From Gigaspora rosea (Eukaryota; Glomeromycota; Glomeromycetes; Diversisporales; Gigasporaceae), in NCBI GenBank assembly GCA_003550325.1, contig QKWP01000001.1, positions 263,488-327,487 of the forward strand: 64,000 bases of DNA, read 5' to 3'. Shown here one piece after another: positions 33,088-45,339 of this stretch; within the stretch, counting starts at the first letter, position 1, and every line of letters starts with the position of its first letter. The notes below the pieces were generated by a model. The model saw only the letters and a list, made by a program, of their open reading frames with translations, made no database searches and had not been told where the DNA came from. The translations under genes were made by a program, and so were the position numbers.

Positions 33088-33755
33088 TCCCCGAAAGTTA
33101 GTTGCCCGCCAGATCATTTTTCTGATACTATATTCCTGACAGAATGTTTCACCTATAGCACTTTTTGCTGACAGAATTTTCCTTAACATACCATGTTTTC
33201 AACATCTCCTTTCTTTGACATCTCATATTTTCAACAAGACATTTATCTGATATGATATATTTCTTATTTGACTTTTTTTTGACACTAAGTTTTATTGAAT
33301 GCACTTTTTCTGACAAGAACAATAAACCCAGTGATCATCACATTACATAAAATTATGCAATTACGTCATTTGTTTACTAGCATGGCCTAAATTATACTAT
33401 CAACTAACTCTAATCTAACCCTAACTCTAATTAAGCTGAGTTCTTAATCATGTGAGGTGATGACCACGAATATATCACTCTACTCAATAATTATATTTAA
33501 ATGAAATTTCTAATCAGAAAAAATCTTGTTAGAAAAGATATCGAAAACATGTCATGTCAGAAAAATGTTCTTTCTGAAATATGTCATATCAGTAAAATGT
33601 CTTTTTGAAAATATAACCTATCAAGGAAAGGGGAGGTCAAAAATATGATATGTCAAGAAAAAATTCTGTCAACAAAAAATGCTGTAGATGAAACATTCTG
33701 TTGGGGATATAGTATCAGAAAAATGGGCTAGCAGGTAATTAACTTTCAGGAAATC
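33088..33755. mobile_element. long-TIR element with TCTGACA/TGTCAGAA words
   Basis: The left arm 'cgaaagttagttgcccgcc', 'atttttctgatactata' and 'gcactttttgctgacagaattt' is mirrored at the right by 'aaattctgtcaacaaaaaatgc', 'tatagtatcagaaaaat' and 'gcaggtaattaactttcagg'. The arms are roughly 250 bp each. Words of the form 'tgacatctcat' and 'gatatgtca' repeat within them. The centre carries 'taaccctaactcta'. No transposase; superfamily not assigned. Confidence 0.75.
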
Positions 33756-33842
33756 AAGCATCAACCATCGTTAAGGTTCTTGATGATCTTTTTTTAAATT
33801 TTTTTTTCGTTTATTTTTTTATTTATTTATTTTTTTATAAAT

Positions 33843-34148
33843 TTAATATTTTTGCGCATGTGCACTGTAGCGCACCTTATATAATTTGGTGTAATGTGAA
33901 ATCTAAACAACCAAAATAACTTGTTTTTTTGTTAGTTAGAGTTAGGTGAGGTTAGAATAATATGTAGGTAGGAAAAAGGGTTTTATAGTAAAATTTTGCA
34001 AGGAATTTTTTTTGTTAGAGCACAAAAAGTGGTTTCATAAACAAAATTATGAGCTACAGCTGATTTTTTAAAAGATCACTATTTTTCGCGATTACACATT
34101 CATCTGATTCTACGATCTGATTGGTTTATCAGATGGGTGCGTTACAAT
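33843..34148. repeat. MITE family T, copy interrupted by a hAT-like insertion
   Basis: It matches 30317-30634 in reverse order, from 'tgcgcatgtgcactgtagcg' to 'gggtgcgttacaat'. The last segment of the copy, 'acatatgcgctaaattacataaacc', is found at 35524-35548, after the insertion. Confidence 0.85.
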
Positions 34149-35515
34149 TAGGGTTCCAAACCGGTTTGAAAAATCTTCAACCATGAACTGTTAGGCAAAA
34201 ACCAGTTAACAACCGGCTATCCGAAACTGAACCCGATTATCTAATTAAAACAGATCATCCAATTATAATCAGGTGACCCAGTTACCCGATTATAATCGGG
34301 TGACCCGGTGTTATGCTTTGATTTTTTTTTGTTAGTAATTTTATCGATATTTATTTATTATTTTGGCATAGCTTGTGGCATAGTCGGGTGATCGAATCTC
34401 CAAACAGGGGGATCAAATCTCCAAACGGGAGATCAAATTTGCAAACGACTGATTAAATCTCCAATTGAAGGATTAAAACCACATACAAATTAAAATATAT
34501 ATAAGGGTTTTGTTTCTACTTTGAACAAATAGTTAACGATTGTAGATAGTATTTAGTATTGTTGTAATAACCCGATGTATTGATTCATATTAATAAAGAG
34601 AAACCTTATATCTGTAATTATGTGCATTAGTTTATTGTTTTAAACTATTTAACCTTAATCACTTTTTTGTTCACGATCAAACTAAACCAAACTGGCCCAA
34701 TTTCATCAAGCTCTCCCAACCAAGATCGTATACACCACGTATCAGCAACACTACCAACAACGTAAATGACGCGACGGCATCAGAGAAAACATAGTTAGAT
34801 AGAAATAAAAACAAATTAGTATACAGAACCGACATTACGACATCAACAGCATCAGCACACCGCAATGAAAAGCGAAATACCACTAATCAGCAATACCAGC
34901 AATAACAACGCCAATCAACAACGACAACGACTGAAAAAGGAAAAGTACAGCACAAAGAAAAAGGCAAATTAGTATTTAGGCACTAGTTAAAGCGAAACGA
35001 CAGCACGACATCAACAAGTACTAGCAAAAATGAAATACCACTGATCGGCAGCACCAGCAAGGACGACGCAAACCAACGACGATATCGGCAAAACACTGAA
35101 AGGTAAAGCCAGTACTATTGCACAGGAGAAACGTCGCTATGTAGTAAGTGGTAAGTAGAAAAAAATATATATTAGTCAACGATAAGTGAAAAAAAAGCAA
35201 AGCGATGTGAAAAAAAATAAAAATAGATATATAGATCGTCTCTCATCTGTGTAACCAGAGCAATTTAAATTTAAAGAACTTTTTGAACCTATCTATATAG
35301 CACAAATACTGCACAAATCATATAACTTATAAATTAACCGATTAATTTATTAACCAGATATCCGGGTCAATTGAATATTTATTTATAATCGTTTATTAGC
35401 CGGATATCCACTTATTACATTAAAAACCGGTTTGACAAAACTATTATCTAATTAATAATTTTTACGGTTCAGGTAATAGGTTACATGGTTACCCAAATGA
35501 TAGGTTGGAACCCTA
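34149..35515. mobile_element. non-autonomous hAT-like element, 8-bp TSD GTTACAAT
   Basis: GTTACAAT lies at 34141-34148 and 35516-35523, and removing the element restores the MITE. Ends: TAGGGTTCCAAACCGG and, on the minus strand, TAGGGTTCCAACCTAT. Private words 'aaccgg', 'ccgattat' and 'gggtgaccc' cluster at 34160-34320 and 35335-35500. The interior (34680-35110) is unusually rich in 'cagcaccagcaa' and 'caacgac' triplet-like words, with no credible long frame. Its ends share TAGGGTTC with the composite at 13271-17412. Confidence 0.9.
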
Positions 35516-35551
35516 GTTACAATACATATGCGCTAAATTACATAAACCTTT

Positions 35552-36148
35552 TTTATTTATTTATTTTTTTTTGTTTATTTAATTTTTTTTATTTATTTTA
35601 TTTATTTTTTTATTATTGTTTTTTTTTTGTTTTTCAATGTTTTTCTTTTGTTTTTTTTTAATTTATTTTTTGGTTTAATAGATTTTTTTAATGTATTTTT
35701 TTTTTATTTCTTTTTATTTTTTTTGTTTATTTATTTGCTTTTTTATTTATTTCATTGCCAAGAAGAAAATAGTGACCCTTATATAATTGACCAATCATTT
35801 TTGAGATTGGCAATCATATATAAACAATGATTATTGGTTGATAATTTATTGTTATTTTTTTTCCAGGCCGAAGTGGTTGTTATGCCCATTTTTTTTCCTG
35901 GAAAATTTTTTTGTTTTCTTCTTTCTCATCTTCGTCTTCTCGTCTTCGTCTTCTTGTCTTCGTCTTCTCGTCTCGTCTTCTCGTTTTCTCGTCTCGTCTT
36001 GTCTTCTTATTTTCTCGTCTTGTCTTCTCGTCATCTTGTCTTCTCGTCTTGCTATTTTACCAAGGCTTCGTTGCTAGTTAAACAACTTAAACAAGCAAGT
36101 AGAAGTTTTTTTTTAATTTATATATATAACTAGATAACTAAATTTTTT
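35552..36148. repeat. T-rich low complexity and (TCTTCTCG)n-type microsatellite
   Basis: Poly-T with interspersed A and G up to 35870, then 'cttctcgtcttcgtcttc' type repeats from about 35925 to 36050. Apparent frames on both strands (KKTRRQDE-like on minus) are products of the repeat. Confidence 0.8.
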
Positions 36149-36554
36149 NNNNNNNNNNNNNNNNNNNNNNNNNNNNNNNNNNNNNNNNNNNNNNNNNNNN
36201 NNNNNNNNNNNNNNNNNNNNNNNNNNNNNNNNNNNNNNNNNNNNNNNNNNNNNNNNNNNNNNNNNNNNNNNNNNNNNNNNNNNNNNNNNNNNNNNNNNNN
36301 NNNNNNNNNNNNNNNNNNNNNNNNNNNNNNNNNNNNNNNNNNNNNNNNNNNNNNNNNNNNNNNNNNNNNNNNNNNNNNNNNNNNNNNNNNNNNNNNNNNN
36401 NNNNNNNNNNNNNNNNNNNNNNNNNNNNNNNNNNNNNNNNNNNNNNNNNNNNNNNNNNNNNNNNNNNNNNNNNNNNNNNNNNNNNNNNNNNNNNNNNNNN
36501 NNNNNNNNNNNNNNNNNNNNNNNNNNNNNNNNNNNNNNNNNNNNNNNNNNNNNN
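36149..36554. other. assembly gap (406 N)
   Basis: Run of N inside a T-rich region. Confidence 0.99.
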
Positions 36555-37480
36555 TTTTTTTTCTTCTTTTTTTTTGCATTTTGGTTTTTTTTTTGTTTAG
36601 GTTTTTTGTTTTTTTTTCAATATCTTTTGTTGAAACTATAAGATAAGTTGTTAAGTTTTTTTTTATTTATTTATTTTTTTTATTTTTTTTTTTTTGTAAC
36701 TATTTTTTTTAATTTTTTTTTACCAATTTTTAGTTGGCGGTTTAGAGTATTAATTGTCTTTTAATTTGTGGCGAAAATTTTAAATATTCGTCGACGTTAG
36801 CAACGATTTTGAAGATTTATAATGATACATGATTTTTTTATAGCAGGTGGTATTTAGTTTTTTTTAGTTTTCTTTTTTTTTTGGTTTTTTTTTATTTTTC
36901 GTTTGAAATCAATTTTTTTAATTCGGAGTTTTTTGAGTCGTCATCGTAATTGGTACCGTCGTCAGTCGCAGAGTTGTTGACTCGTTTGGTGCATCGTGGA
37001 GTTTAGTTTTAGTTTAGTGTAGTTTGTTTAGTTTAGTGTAGTTTTTTAGATTCTATGATTTTATCTGTATTACGATTATTTTTTTTTAATAAATAATAAA
37101 TTTCGATGACCAATCAAATCGATCAGGTGATTCATGTGATGACTGATTTGTATTGGTCGTCACATGAATCACATGATCGATTTTGATTGGTCGATCACGG
37201 GTCGCCATGGCGATGGGTCGCCATAAAATAACACCCTATTTTATTTATTTTATTAATTTTTTTAATTTTTTATTTTTATTTGATTCTTTTCTTTTTCTAC
37301 AGTATATTGTACTATAGATCTAAATTAATATTGGGTAAGTACATTTTTATTTTTTTTGCTTTTTTTTTTCTTTGCTTCTTAAACTTTTACTAATACCTTT
37401 TTTCTTGTTTTGCTTCATTAAAATGCCATATGGTTGAAATTGGAAGCATGTAAGTCACTGGCTAGATATTGGGAATGGTA
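36555..37480. other. T-rich low-complexity stretch with a short foldback
   Basis: Long T runs to 37080 and 'agtttagtgtag' repeats near 37005-37045. At 37109-37195 'gaccaatcaaatcgatcagg' and 'tgattcatgtgatgac' are inverted as 'gtcacatgaatcacatgatcg' and 'attttgattggtc'. It is followed by 'gggtcgccatggcgatgggtcgcca'. No gene was recognised. Confidence 0.5.
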
Positions 37481-37569
37481 CAAAAAGATAAGTACTATTT
37501 CTTTTTTCGTTGATATTGTTTTTTTTCTTAGAGGGCTTCCAGGAATCAACTGATTTCAGGGGGTGTGTG

Positions 37570-38290
37570 GGTTAGCTGAAGTATCAGGTATAATTCTGGC
37601 CAAAATTTTATAATTCTGGCCAAAGTTACAAAATTATTTTTGACCAAAATTATAGATTTATTAACAATATTTAATAATTAATAACTTTTAATTTACTGGA
37701 TCAAATTTAATAATTTAACTACCAAAATGATTCTTTCATTGAGAGGATTCTAGCAAGCAAATCATTAAAATCTAATTACTGGATCCTAAGATCAAAATAG
37801 ATAAATATTACTATAAAAGGTTTATAATTTATTAAAAAATTATAAACTATTTATAGTAATACAAATTTATTCCGTTCTCTGAATTCTGTGATTGGATTTT
37901 TATGATTTTAGGTTCTAGAATCCTCTCATTGAGCTGCTTATTTTGGTAGTTAAATCATCAAAATTGGCCCAGTAGATCAAAAGTTATTAACAATTAAAAA
38001 TTAATTTTTAATTGTTAATAACTTTTAATCTACTGGACCAATTTCAATGATTCAACTACCAAAATGATCAGCTCAATGAGAGGATTCTGGCAAGTCTAAA
38101 ATCAGAAAAATCCAATTACAGGATCCAGAGATCAGAATAAATTTGTGTTACTATAGATAGTTTATAAATCTTTAATAAATTATAAAACTTCTATAGTAAC
38201 ACAAATCTATTCTGATCTTAGGATCCAGTGATTGAATTTTAATGATTTTGGGCTTGCTAGAATCCTTTTATTGAGTTGGTCATTTTGGTA
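37570..38290. repeat. alternating inverted repeat array
   Basis: A unit containing 'tactggaccaatttcaatgat', 'ctaccaaaatgat', 'gagaggattctggcaag', 'ggatccagagatcagaa' and 'tttgtgttactatag' is repeated in alternating orientation with fold centres near 37840, 38000 and 38180. 'caattaaaaattaatttttaattg' at 37990 is a perfect hairpin turn. A fragment of the same unit lies at 14080-14220. Confidence 0.8.
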
Positions 38291-38449
38291 GTATATAATC
38301 TACTTTAAAGCAACAAAGCAAACAATAAAAATAAAATAGCAAAGATACAAAAGCATAAACATGATTACCAATCCTGAATGATAATACTAATATTGAAGTA
38401 TAGTAACAGAGATACAAATAATATAACCGCAAAACTTGAATAACATTGC

Positions 38450-39062
38450 TAGTGTTTTGACCCGGGTGGGTGTCACCTGGGTCACTCGCGGGTGGGTGGG
38501 TGACCCAGGTCAAGTTGTAACAGCCTGGGTCAACTCATGGGTCACCCACGGGCAGAGACCTGATACAAATTATGCAAATATGTGAAGTCGACAGAATCAA
38601 ATTCGAAAAATATTTAATAGTAAATTATTTAAAGGAAACTATAATGCAGTACAGAATTTTAATAAACAGTATTATAGCAGATAGTATTCTGCATTACAGC
38701 ATTACGGCATTACGGCATTACGGCTTTACAGCTTTATAGCATTACGACTTTACGGCATTACGACTTTACAGCATTATGGCTTTACTGCTTTACGGCTCAC
38801 AGCAATTACGGCAATGCCGTAACCGTATTAATTTGTAAAATTAATTCTACCACCAACTATAGGTTAACCCACCTGGGTCAAATCACTAATCATATTAACT
38901 ATCTGAGATTTTTTTTTTAATCGACCCAGATGACCCGACAGGTCACCTGTCGGGTGACCCAGGTGGTGCCTTTTTTTGGACTGACCCGTTTCCACCCGGG
39001 TGGCACATTGTCCACCCGTCGGGTGACCCGGGAGAAGATTTTTTAGACAGGTCAATTCACTA
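38450..39062. mobile_element. hAT-like element, private word GGTGACCC/CCACCCG
   Basis: Ends TAGTGTTTTGACCCGG and, on the minus strand, TAGTGAATTGACCTGT. Flanks aacattgc and gacgttgc agree at six of eight positions, so the duplication is imperfect. 'gggtgacccaggt' type words fill both subterminal regions. The sequence at 59174 begins with a clearly homologous end (TAGAGATTGGACCCGGG). Confidence 0.7.
38690..38822. repeat. minisatellite, unit about 10 bp (gcattacggc)
   Basis: Some twelve units of 'gcattacgg', 'gctttacag' or 'gctttacgg' in a row, inside the hAT-like element, ending in 'gcaatgccgtaaccg'. Confidence 0.9.
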
Positions 39063-39255
39063 GACGTTGCTATAACAAAAACACCAAATATAGATGACAA
39101 CACCAACGACAATGCACTAAACATAAATGATGATACCAACTATGAAGTAAATGATGACAACAACAATGAAGTACCAAAACTGAATGATACCAATAGCAGT
39201 TACCTAGAATATCTAGAAAAAAAATGCAACATTACTAAAAAGATAAAAAGATAAA
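39063..39255 (+). pseudogene. short coding relic, Asn/Asp-rich
   Basis: Directly right of the element, one frame reads DVAITKTPNIDDNTNDNALN, NDDTNYEVNDDNNNEV and SSYLEYLEKKCNITKKIKR before TAA near 39254. 'aatgataatactaatattgaagta' before the element (38378-38401) encodes NDNTNIEV in the same style, so the element probably interrupted this low-complexity coding sequence. Confidence 0.4.
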
Positions 39256-39760
39256 AGAAAAAAATTACTATATATAAAAAAAAAAAGCTAAAAAGGAGGT
39301 TAAATAAAAATCTAAAAAAAAAATTTAGGTTATTTATGATATTATGATTAATATCGGGTACATAAAATTTGTTTTGTTAGAGCAAATAATTGGCTGACAT
39401 GTGCTGTGTAGTGGCACATTTTGTTACATGATCCAATATCAATATTATTATTTTAATTTGGGATTGTTGTGCTTACATAATAACATACAAAAAATAACAA
39501 TAAAAATTTTTTTATGATTGCATGATAACATTATATATTGAAAACAGAATAATTACGTAAAATAATTATTGATTCAAAACAAATAATCAAAAATTAACAA
39601 TTATAAAAATTCAATAATAATTGATAAATATATTTTTATCAATATATATCTACTAATTGAATTATATCAATTCCTAATATATATTGAGGTTTATCGATTT
39701 TAATACAAATGAAAAATATTAATTAAAAGCTATATATTGATTTATATCTGTTAGAAAATT
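39256..39760. other. AT-rich stretch, nothing recognised
   Basis: No gene or repeat partner seen. Confidence 0.4.
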
Positions 39761-39764
39761 TCCC

Positions 39765-41850
39765 GATGTAGAAAAATGTTATCATTGTCATAAAAAGAAA
39801 ATTAACCAAAAAAATTCTCATTTGATAACAATATAGATCCAGAAAAAGTACCTGAAAAGCTCCAAGAACTAACAGAAGTTAAAGAGATGCTTATTGTACA
39901 AGTTTTTTCTATAATAGTAGTTTATAGACTTTATGAAGGATAGCATAAATATAGGAAAAATATTATTAATTTCTCTTAAGATATAGAAGAATTTACGACT
40001 TGTTTTTCTTGGCATCCATTTTTATTAAATGTGCTTATTATATATTAACAATTAGATAAAAACCTAATAGCATTTAGAAACTTTAAAATTTGTTATAATA
40101 AAGTTGCTTATGCATTGTGTTGACTAAAAAGCAAACAACAATTATTACTTAGAAATCACTATAGATAGTAAAACCTTTTAATTGCTACTAGAAGATGGGT
40201 TTATTGATGGTTAATCAATTAATAAATAATAAATTTAATGAAGACAATAAAAAAAATGTAATTATACATGCTTTTGTACCTTATCTACCCTTAGATAATC
40301 AAGAAGAAATTGCTATAAATAATACAATTAATAAATTATTAGACAATAATACTATTGAGTAGCCAAGGATTAATAATAATTCTATTAATAAATTTCAAAC
40401 TTTAGAATATATTGCACATAGTTTGCACATGCATTTCCAATTCTTTACCCAATAAAGAGTGCTAATCTTCATTTCAGAATAAATCAAAAACATCAAACTA
40501 GCTGAATACTTTAGGTATTTATTGCAATATAAAGATAGGAGTTCACTCGTTATATTTATTAGCAGTATTTTGCACTTAATTTACAAATAAAATAATAAGC
40601 ATTACAGGAAAAAAGAGTATATATTAAGCAAAATTTTAATAATAATTAGATAGTAATATATATATAGCTAACTGAATTATGAAATTTGGTTAGGGAATAT
40701 ATAGATCAAAACAGTTTGAAATACAAAAGATTGTAAGTTATTGAATGTAATTATACTGTTAGGTTCTTAAGGTTTAATATTTTTCACATTAGTGCTACTG
40801 CTTTATACTGGCCAGAACTTTATACACTTATGCCATCTAATAAAAATTATTATCAAAAAACATTATTGACAATTCCCATCTTGCTATATAGTTTTTTAAT
40901 AAATGGATTGAAATTTTTTTTAATAGTGTGCTAATAAAGAAATAGAATCTAGAAGATTGGTAATATAGATTCAAATGCAACTTCATGATAGTATTCATAT
41001 ACATGGAATTGAAAAAATAAAAAATGCTCCTAAAATTAAATAAGAACAAATAAGAAAAGATAAAAATTTATTAAAAGAAATAACAAAATATATTAATTCT
41101 TTAGTTACTACTATTAATCTAGAACCTAATGCCCCTGTTTCTAACTATCATCTATATCAAAAATATTATAAGGAATTATATATTAATATATGAATTAGTT
41201 AACAGGTTGTAGTAACACACATGATGTAGTCTCTTATATTGTTTTTATACCAAACATGGAAGCAATACTGCAGATTCAGATTCTCTAAGAAGAAAAGTAA
41301 TCATACTTTTTTGCATGATGATAGTTATGGTTATCCAGAGCTTGTAATAGCAAGAAACAACCTATACATAGTAGAATTCAACTCCAAGAATGGTGAGCAA
41401 ATATCAATCTTAAACCTATTTTTAGTATTCATGCAGCTCTACAATATATTTCAAATATGCAAGTAAATCAGAACCACAATCAGAGAGCTTTTCACAAATA
41501 TTAAATTGAATACTTAATAATAGCAATTCTACTAATAGATTTCAGAAATTATTGCTTCATAGTGTTGCTGAACATGATATATCTGCTCAAAAGACTTTGT
41601 CATCTGCTTCTTGAAATTTCTTTTTATTATTCAAGCTGTGCCTTTTTCTCATTAAATCTCAATAAAAAAATGCCTCATTGGTTTTGTAGTACCTAGGGGT
41701 TAGAAAAATTATGGGAGGGACAACTTCAATATTATACAAGTTTAATAGTAATACAAAAATTGTCACTATATGAAAATCATATAAATTTATATGTATTATC
41801 TGTTATGTTCAATCAGTCAGAGTCTTGATTGTTAATTTTTTAAAAATAAT
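39765..41850 (+). pseudogene. Helitron Rep/helicase-like N-terminal region (decayed)
   Basis: Blocks typical of Helitron proteins in these fungi appear in order with many stops and shifts. A CYHCHKK zinc-knuckle-like segment lies near 39790. A NIDPEKVPEKLQELTEVKEM-type block, VFSI and YRLYEG follow (39830-39940). DIEEFTTC, SWHPFLLNVL and FRNFKI correspond to the DUF6570-like domain (39980-40090). Next come ISATALYWPELYTLMPSN (40790-40842) and HIHGIEKIKNAPKIK (40993-41040), the Helitron-like N domain with its HxH-type motif. TTINLEPNAPV (41107) and WKQYCRFRFSKKKSNHTF (41257-41312) complete the series. The C-terminal PIF1 helicase follows only at 45.3 kb. Confidence 0.85.
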
Positions 41851-43139
41851 CTGTTTACTGGGATTTCTTTTTTTTCGAAATTCAAAATAGACAAAGGTAA
41901 GTAATTAATCATAAAGAAATTTTATAGCTGTTCTTTTATTGTTAAAAAACTGAAGCATATATTCATACTCAATTATTGTAAAATAAAAGAGACGAAGGTA
42001 AGAGATCATATACACAACTCAAAGCCTATAAGTTTTTTTTATTATTATTAATATTCTTTAATAATATTATTTTATTTCATACACCCAGGTTTAGATCTCT
42101 ACTCCTCAGCTCTATTATACACTCCTAGTAACCTACAAAAGGTTGATGATCATAAGTATAAGTATTTTTTTTTACTCTTTTTTGCTTTTTTTTATTTTGT
42201 ATTAAAACATTTCTAATCTTTGTAGTTGTTCTAGAGTTTCTCTGGTGTTCCCAGGTTCTTGTAGCAACTTGATAGTGATTCAATATAGGAATTCATTAGT
42301 ACTCTTGTAGTAACCCTTGCAATGTTTCGACAATATTCTTGTAGTGATTTGACAGTGTTCTCGATAGTAGTGTTTTGATATAGTAATTTAATAGCCAGGC
42401 TAAGCATGACAGTAATGGAAAGATTTGAAAAAGGTAAATTTCTTAACGACTGTGTTTCAAGAGAATCTGTAATAATTTAATTGTTCAATAAATTAACTAT
42501 AGTCATTTAATTATTTAATAAATACTAACATAATTAATATGAGTAAAGTTTAATTCTGTTTACTTTAATGATTGTTTTCAAGACAATGTATGATTAACCA
42601 AAATAATTACTCTTAGGACATAATGCAATAGTTAGATTTTGAACAAGCACAATCATTAGATTTGGGTTATAGCATGATTAAATAGGTTGGATTTAGTATT
42701 ATAAATTGGGTTGGGGTTTAAGACTAGGATTAAAAATAGGTTCAGGTAATTAAAAGTGAATTTTGTTAAAAATAGGGATATTTTAGGATTAGATTAAAAA
42801 TAGAATTGTAATAAAAAGAATAAGTTTGTATTTAGAAGTAGATTAGTGATCGATTTTTGAATAAAGATTATTATGTACTGTATGAAATGTATAAATTAAT
42901 AAATAAATGCTTTATTATAATATATATACTAGCCAATTTTAATATTATTGACATAAAATATTAAATACATGCTTTAGATAATAGTATAAATAAAAAGGAA
43001 TCTATCTATGATTTAAATTAGTAATTCTTTCATACAAAATATCAAACAATTAAATTAAAGTTCAAGCAGAACCTAATTATTAAAATCTTATTTATAAACA
43101 TTTTTTTAAATAAATCTAAACTAAAAGCAAAAACATAGT
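41851..43139. other. AT-rich stretch with a diverged minisatellite
   Basis: From about 42215 to 42390 phrases like 'ttcttgtagtgatttgacagtg' recur with heavy divergence, suggesting an old 20-25-bp tandem repeat. The rest (42400-43130) shows no gene. Confidence 0.4.
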
Positions 43140-43740
43140 CATATATAACCTTATTGTTGGTAATAAACTTGCTGGTTCTTCTAATTTTATGATATCTAAT
43201 TTAGTACTGGCAATCTTGTTCGACACATAAAAGATAAAGAACTTGTTACCAAAGATCTAGAAGAAAGGAAAGTTGATCTATTTTTATTACACCTATTATC
43301 GTATATAGGTTCTATACCTGGAAATTCATCTCTCTCTATGTCTTTATTATTAAACCCAAAAAAAAATTTTGGTTGTGTTTCTAATTCTTGATAATCAAAT
43401 ATGCTTATATTGTAAATATATAGATTTGTACAATCTCATAATAATGAGCCAATATGGTTTAGTTAATGTTTGTAAGACATTGAAACATTTTGTCATGATA
43501 ATTTTACTTTCTGTTTCTAGACTTATCATGTTCTAGCCTTTTTCTTTTACGATTTCTTGGTGTATTGTACGAGGGTCCCAATTATTAAAGTTTTCTTTGT
43601 AATGATACATACAGTGATATAGAAAATAATCTCTCTGACCAGGATTATAATGTGAACGATATCGACTTCTACGACTTGAATTTTAGTTATTATACTTATC
43701 ATATAAATAAAAATGTCGTATAAGAAAATAGATTTAATTA
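43140..43740 (-). pseudogene. unrecognised coding relic on the minus strand
   Basis: On the minus strand, about 43680-43550 reads SSRRSRYRSHYNPGQRDYF and LYHCMYHYKENFNNWDP. About 43375-43205 reads QPKFFFGFNNKDIERDEF and PIYDNRCNKNRSTFL without stops. The two are separated by sequence with stops and possible splice sites. Composition is protein-like (R, Y, D, N), unlike the surrounding AT noise. It lies between the two halves of the Helitron but on the opposite strand. Function is unknown. Confidence 0.35.
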
Positions 43741-44448
43741 GTAAATTAAATATAAAATCATACAGAAACTTGCAATATTAATTAATTTAACTGGTGGTCT
43801 ATACCCTCACATTTTATGTTATTATTATTTTTGTGATCATTGTATAAAATTCTTACTTCTGGAGCTCGATCCAATTTATCAAATTTACATCTTTAAGTAC
43901 TAAATAGCATAATATTGAAAAATATTTAAAATATATTTCATACTTGTCAATTTGGATTTGAAAAATTATAATTGTTAAAATTGCTCTTTCTAGAATAAGG
44001 CATTGGATTAAAGTAAATTTTTTTCTCAAGCTGATGGTATATTGCTATACTATCAAATTATTATCAAATATGAAAGTGTTCCAATTTATTTATTTTTTAA
44101 ACATGTGCCAATAAATAAATGAAAAAAGCACAGGTTGTCACAGTGTTGTCACATAAGACCCATGCAATAATAATAAAGTACATATGTAGATTAGAGCTTA
44201 CAACGGCCTTATGTTCATATAAAAAAAGCTTGTAATCTATTATAACAGAATGTTTAAAATAAATGCATATGTTAATAAATTCAGACTTTGACAACTTTCA
44301 TTATTTAAGAGTGATATTTAGTTTTTGTGAATTCCTATATAAACCTACCAGGTAGCAGAAATAGAAGGCAACAACAGCCTGTCTTGAATTAGTGGTCAAT
44401 TAATATAACCGAATATTCTTTGGTATAGTATTGTAAATATTTTTATTA
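43741..44448. other. AT-rich stretch, nothing recognised
   Basis: No gene or repeat partner seen. Confidence 0.4.
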
Positions 44449-44523
44449 TATGGGGGGAGGTCAATAGAAATGGGACAAATTTATCTAATAAATTTGTCCC
44501 ATTTCTATTGACTTCACCCCATA
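44449..44523. repeat. 75-bp minimal MITE family G (two ends joined)
   Basis: 'tatggggggaggtcaatag' with 'aaatgggacaaatt' folds onto 'aaatttgtcccatttctat' and 'tgacttcaccccata', with only about eight bases between. The ends match 32643-32832. Confidence 0.85.
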
Positions 44524-44529
44524 TATTTA

Positions 44530-44915
44530 TATAAGGACTTAATTAGGCATCGCATTTTGCGATATGCTTGTATATAGCACCCCAACGATCTACCAATTAA
44601 ATTTGAAGATCAGGTGTAATGTGAAAATTTTTTTTGTGTAACAAAATAAAGAAATTTTTCTAAAATTTGTAATATCAAAAAATTTTATCTACTTAACCAC
44701 CTTTCATGCTCTAACAAAAAAAATTCCTTGCAAAATTTTGGTATATACTATCATCTACTCTAACTTTTAACACTAACCCTTACCCTTACTCTTACCCTTA
44801 CCTAACCTTATATTAATTTAAATTTTGTTATATAGAAAATTTGTTACACAGATCTACAAATTATGTTTACATATTGTGTGCAATGAATTAGCATATCGCA
44901 GGGTGTGTTGCATAT
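44530..44915. repeat. MITE family T2, reverse copy
   Basis: Reverse-oriented relative of 30690-30995: 'agcatatcgcagggtgtgttgc' at the right end, and 'catgctctaacaaaaaaaattccttgc' and 'cttacccttactcttaccctta' inside. Confidence 0.75.
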
Positions 44916-45339
44916 ATTTATCCTTTATATAATTGTTATACAAATAATTTTATTAGCTATATGTTTATAATAAGTTAATCCCCCTATAATTTTACTAACC
45001 CCTAGATAGTACAAGTGTTAGTAAAATAGAAGTTTTAGAAAAATTGAGAATATTGGATTAACAACTTATTCTACTTTAAAAATATACTAGAATAGGCCTT
45101 CTGAATTTGAAAATTTCTTATTATATAAGTTATACCTTATATATAAATTTATAGAGAATATGTAAAACAAAATATTATACAAGTTTGGCCATGACCATCA
45201 CCATTGCAAAATAAACTAGAATAGGAAGAGTTCTGCTATATAAAAGTTCTTCTTTATGTTTCTCATTAAGATATTTAGCTTTTGATTTATGATAATACAA
45301 TTTTATAAACAGTCTTATATAATCACTATTTTGAAAAAA

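Noticed and set aside
30317-34148. TTAGGG-containing MITEs as transcription factor sites
   Set aside because: Position inside transposon cores explains them; no gene is near enough to support a regulatory role.
35627-36133. Hydrophobic plus-strand frames and a K/R/E/D-rich minus-strand frame
   Set aside because: Products of poly-T and TCTTCTCG microsatellite sequence.
36130-36579. 149-codon minus-strand frame
   Set aside because: It spans the N gap and consists almost wholly of unknown residues.
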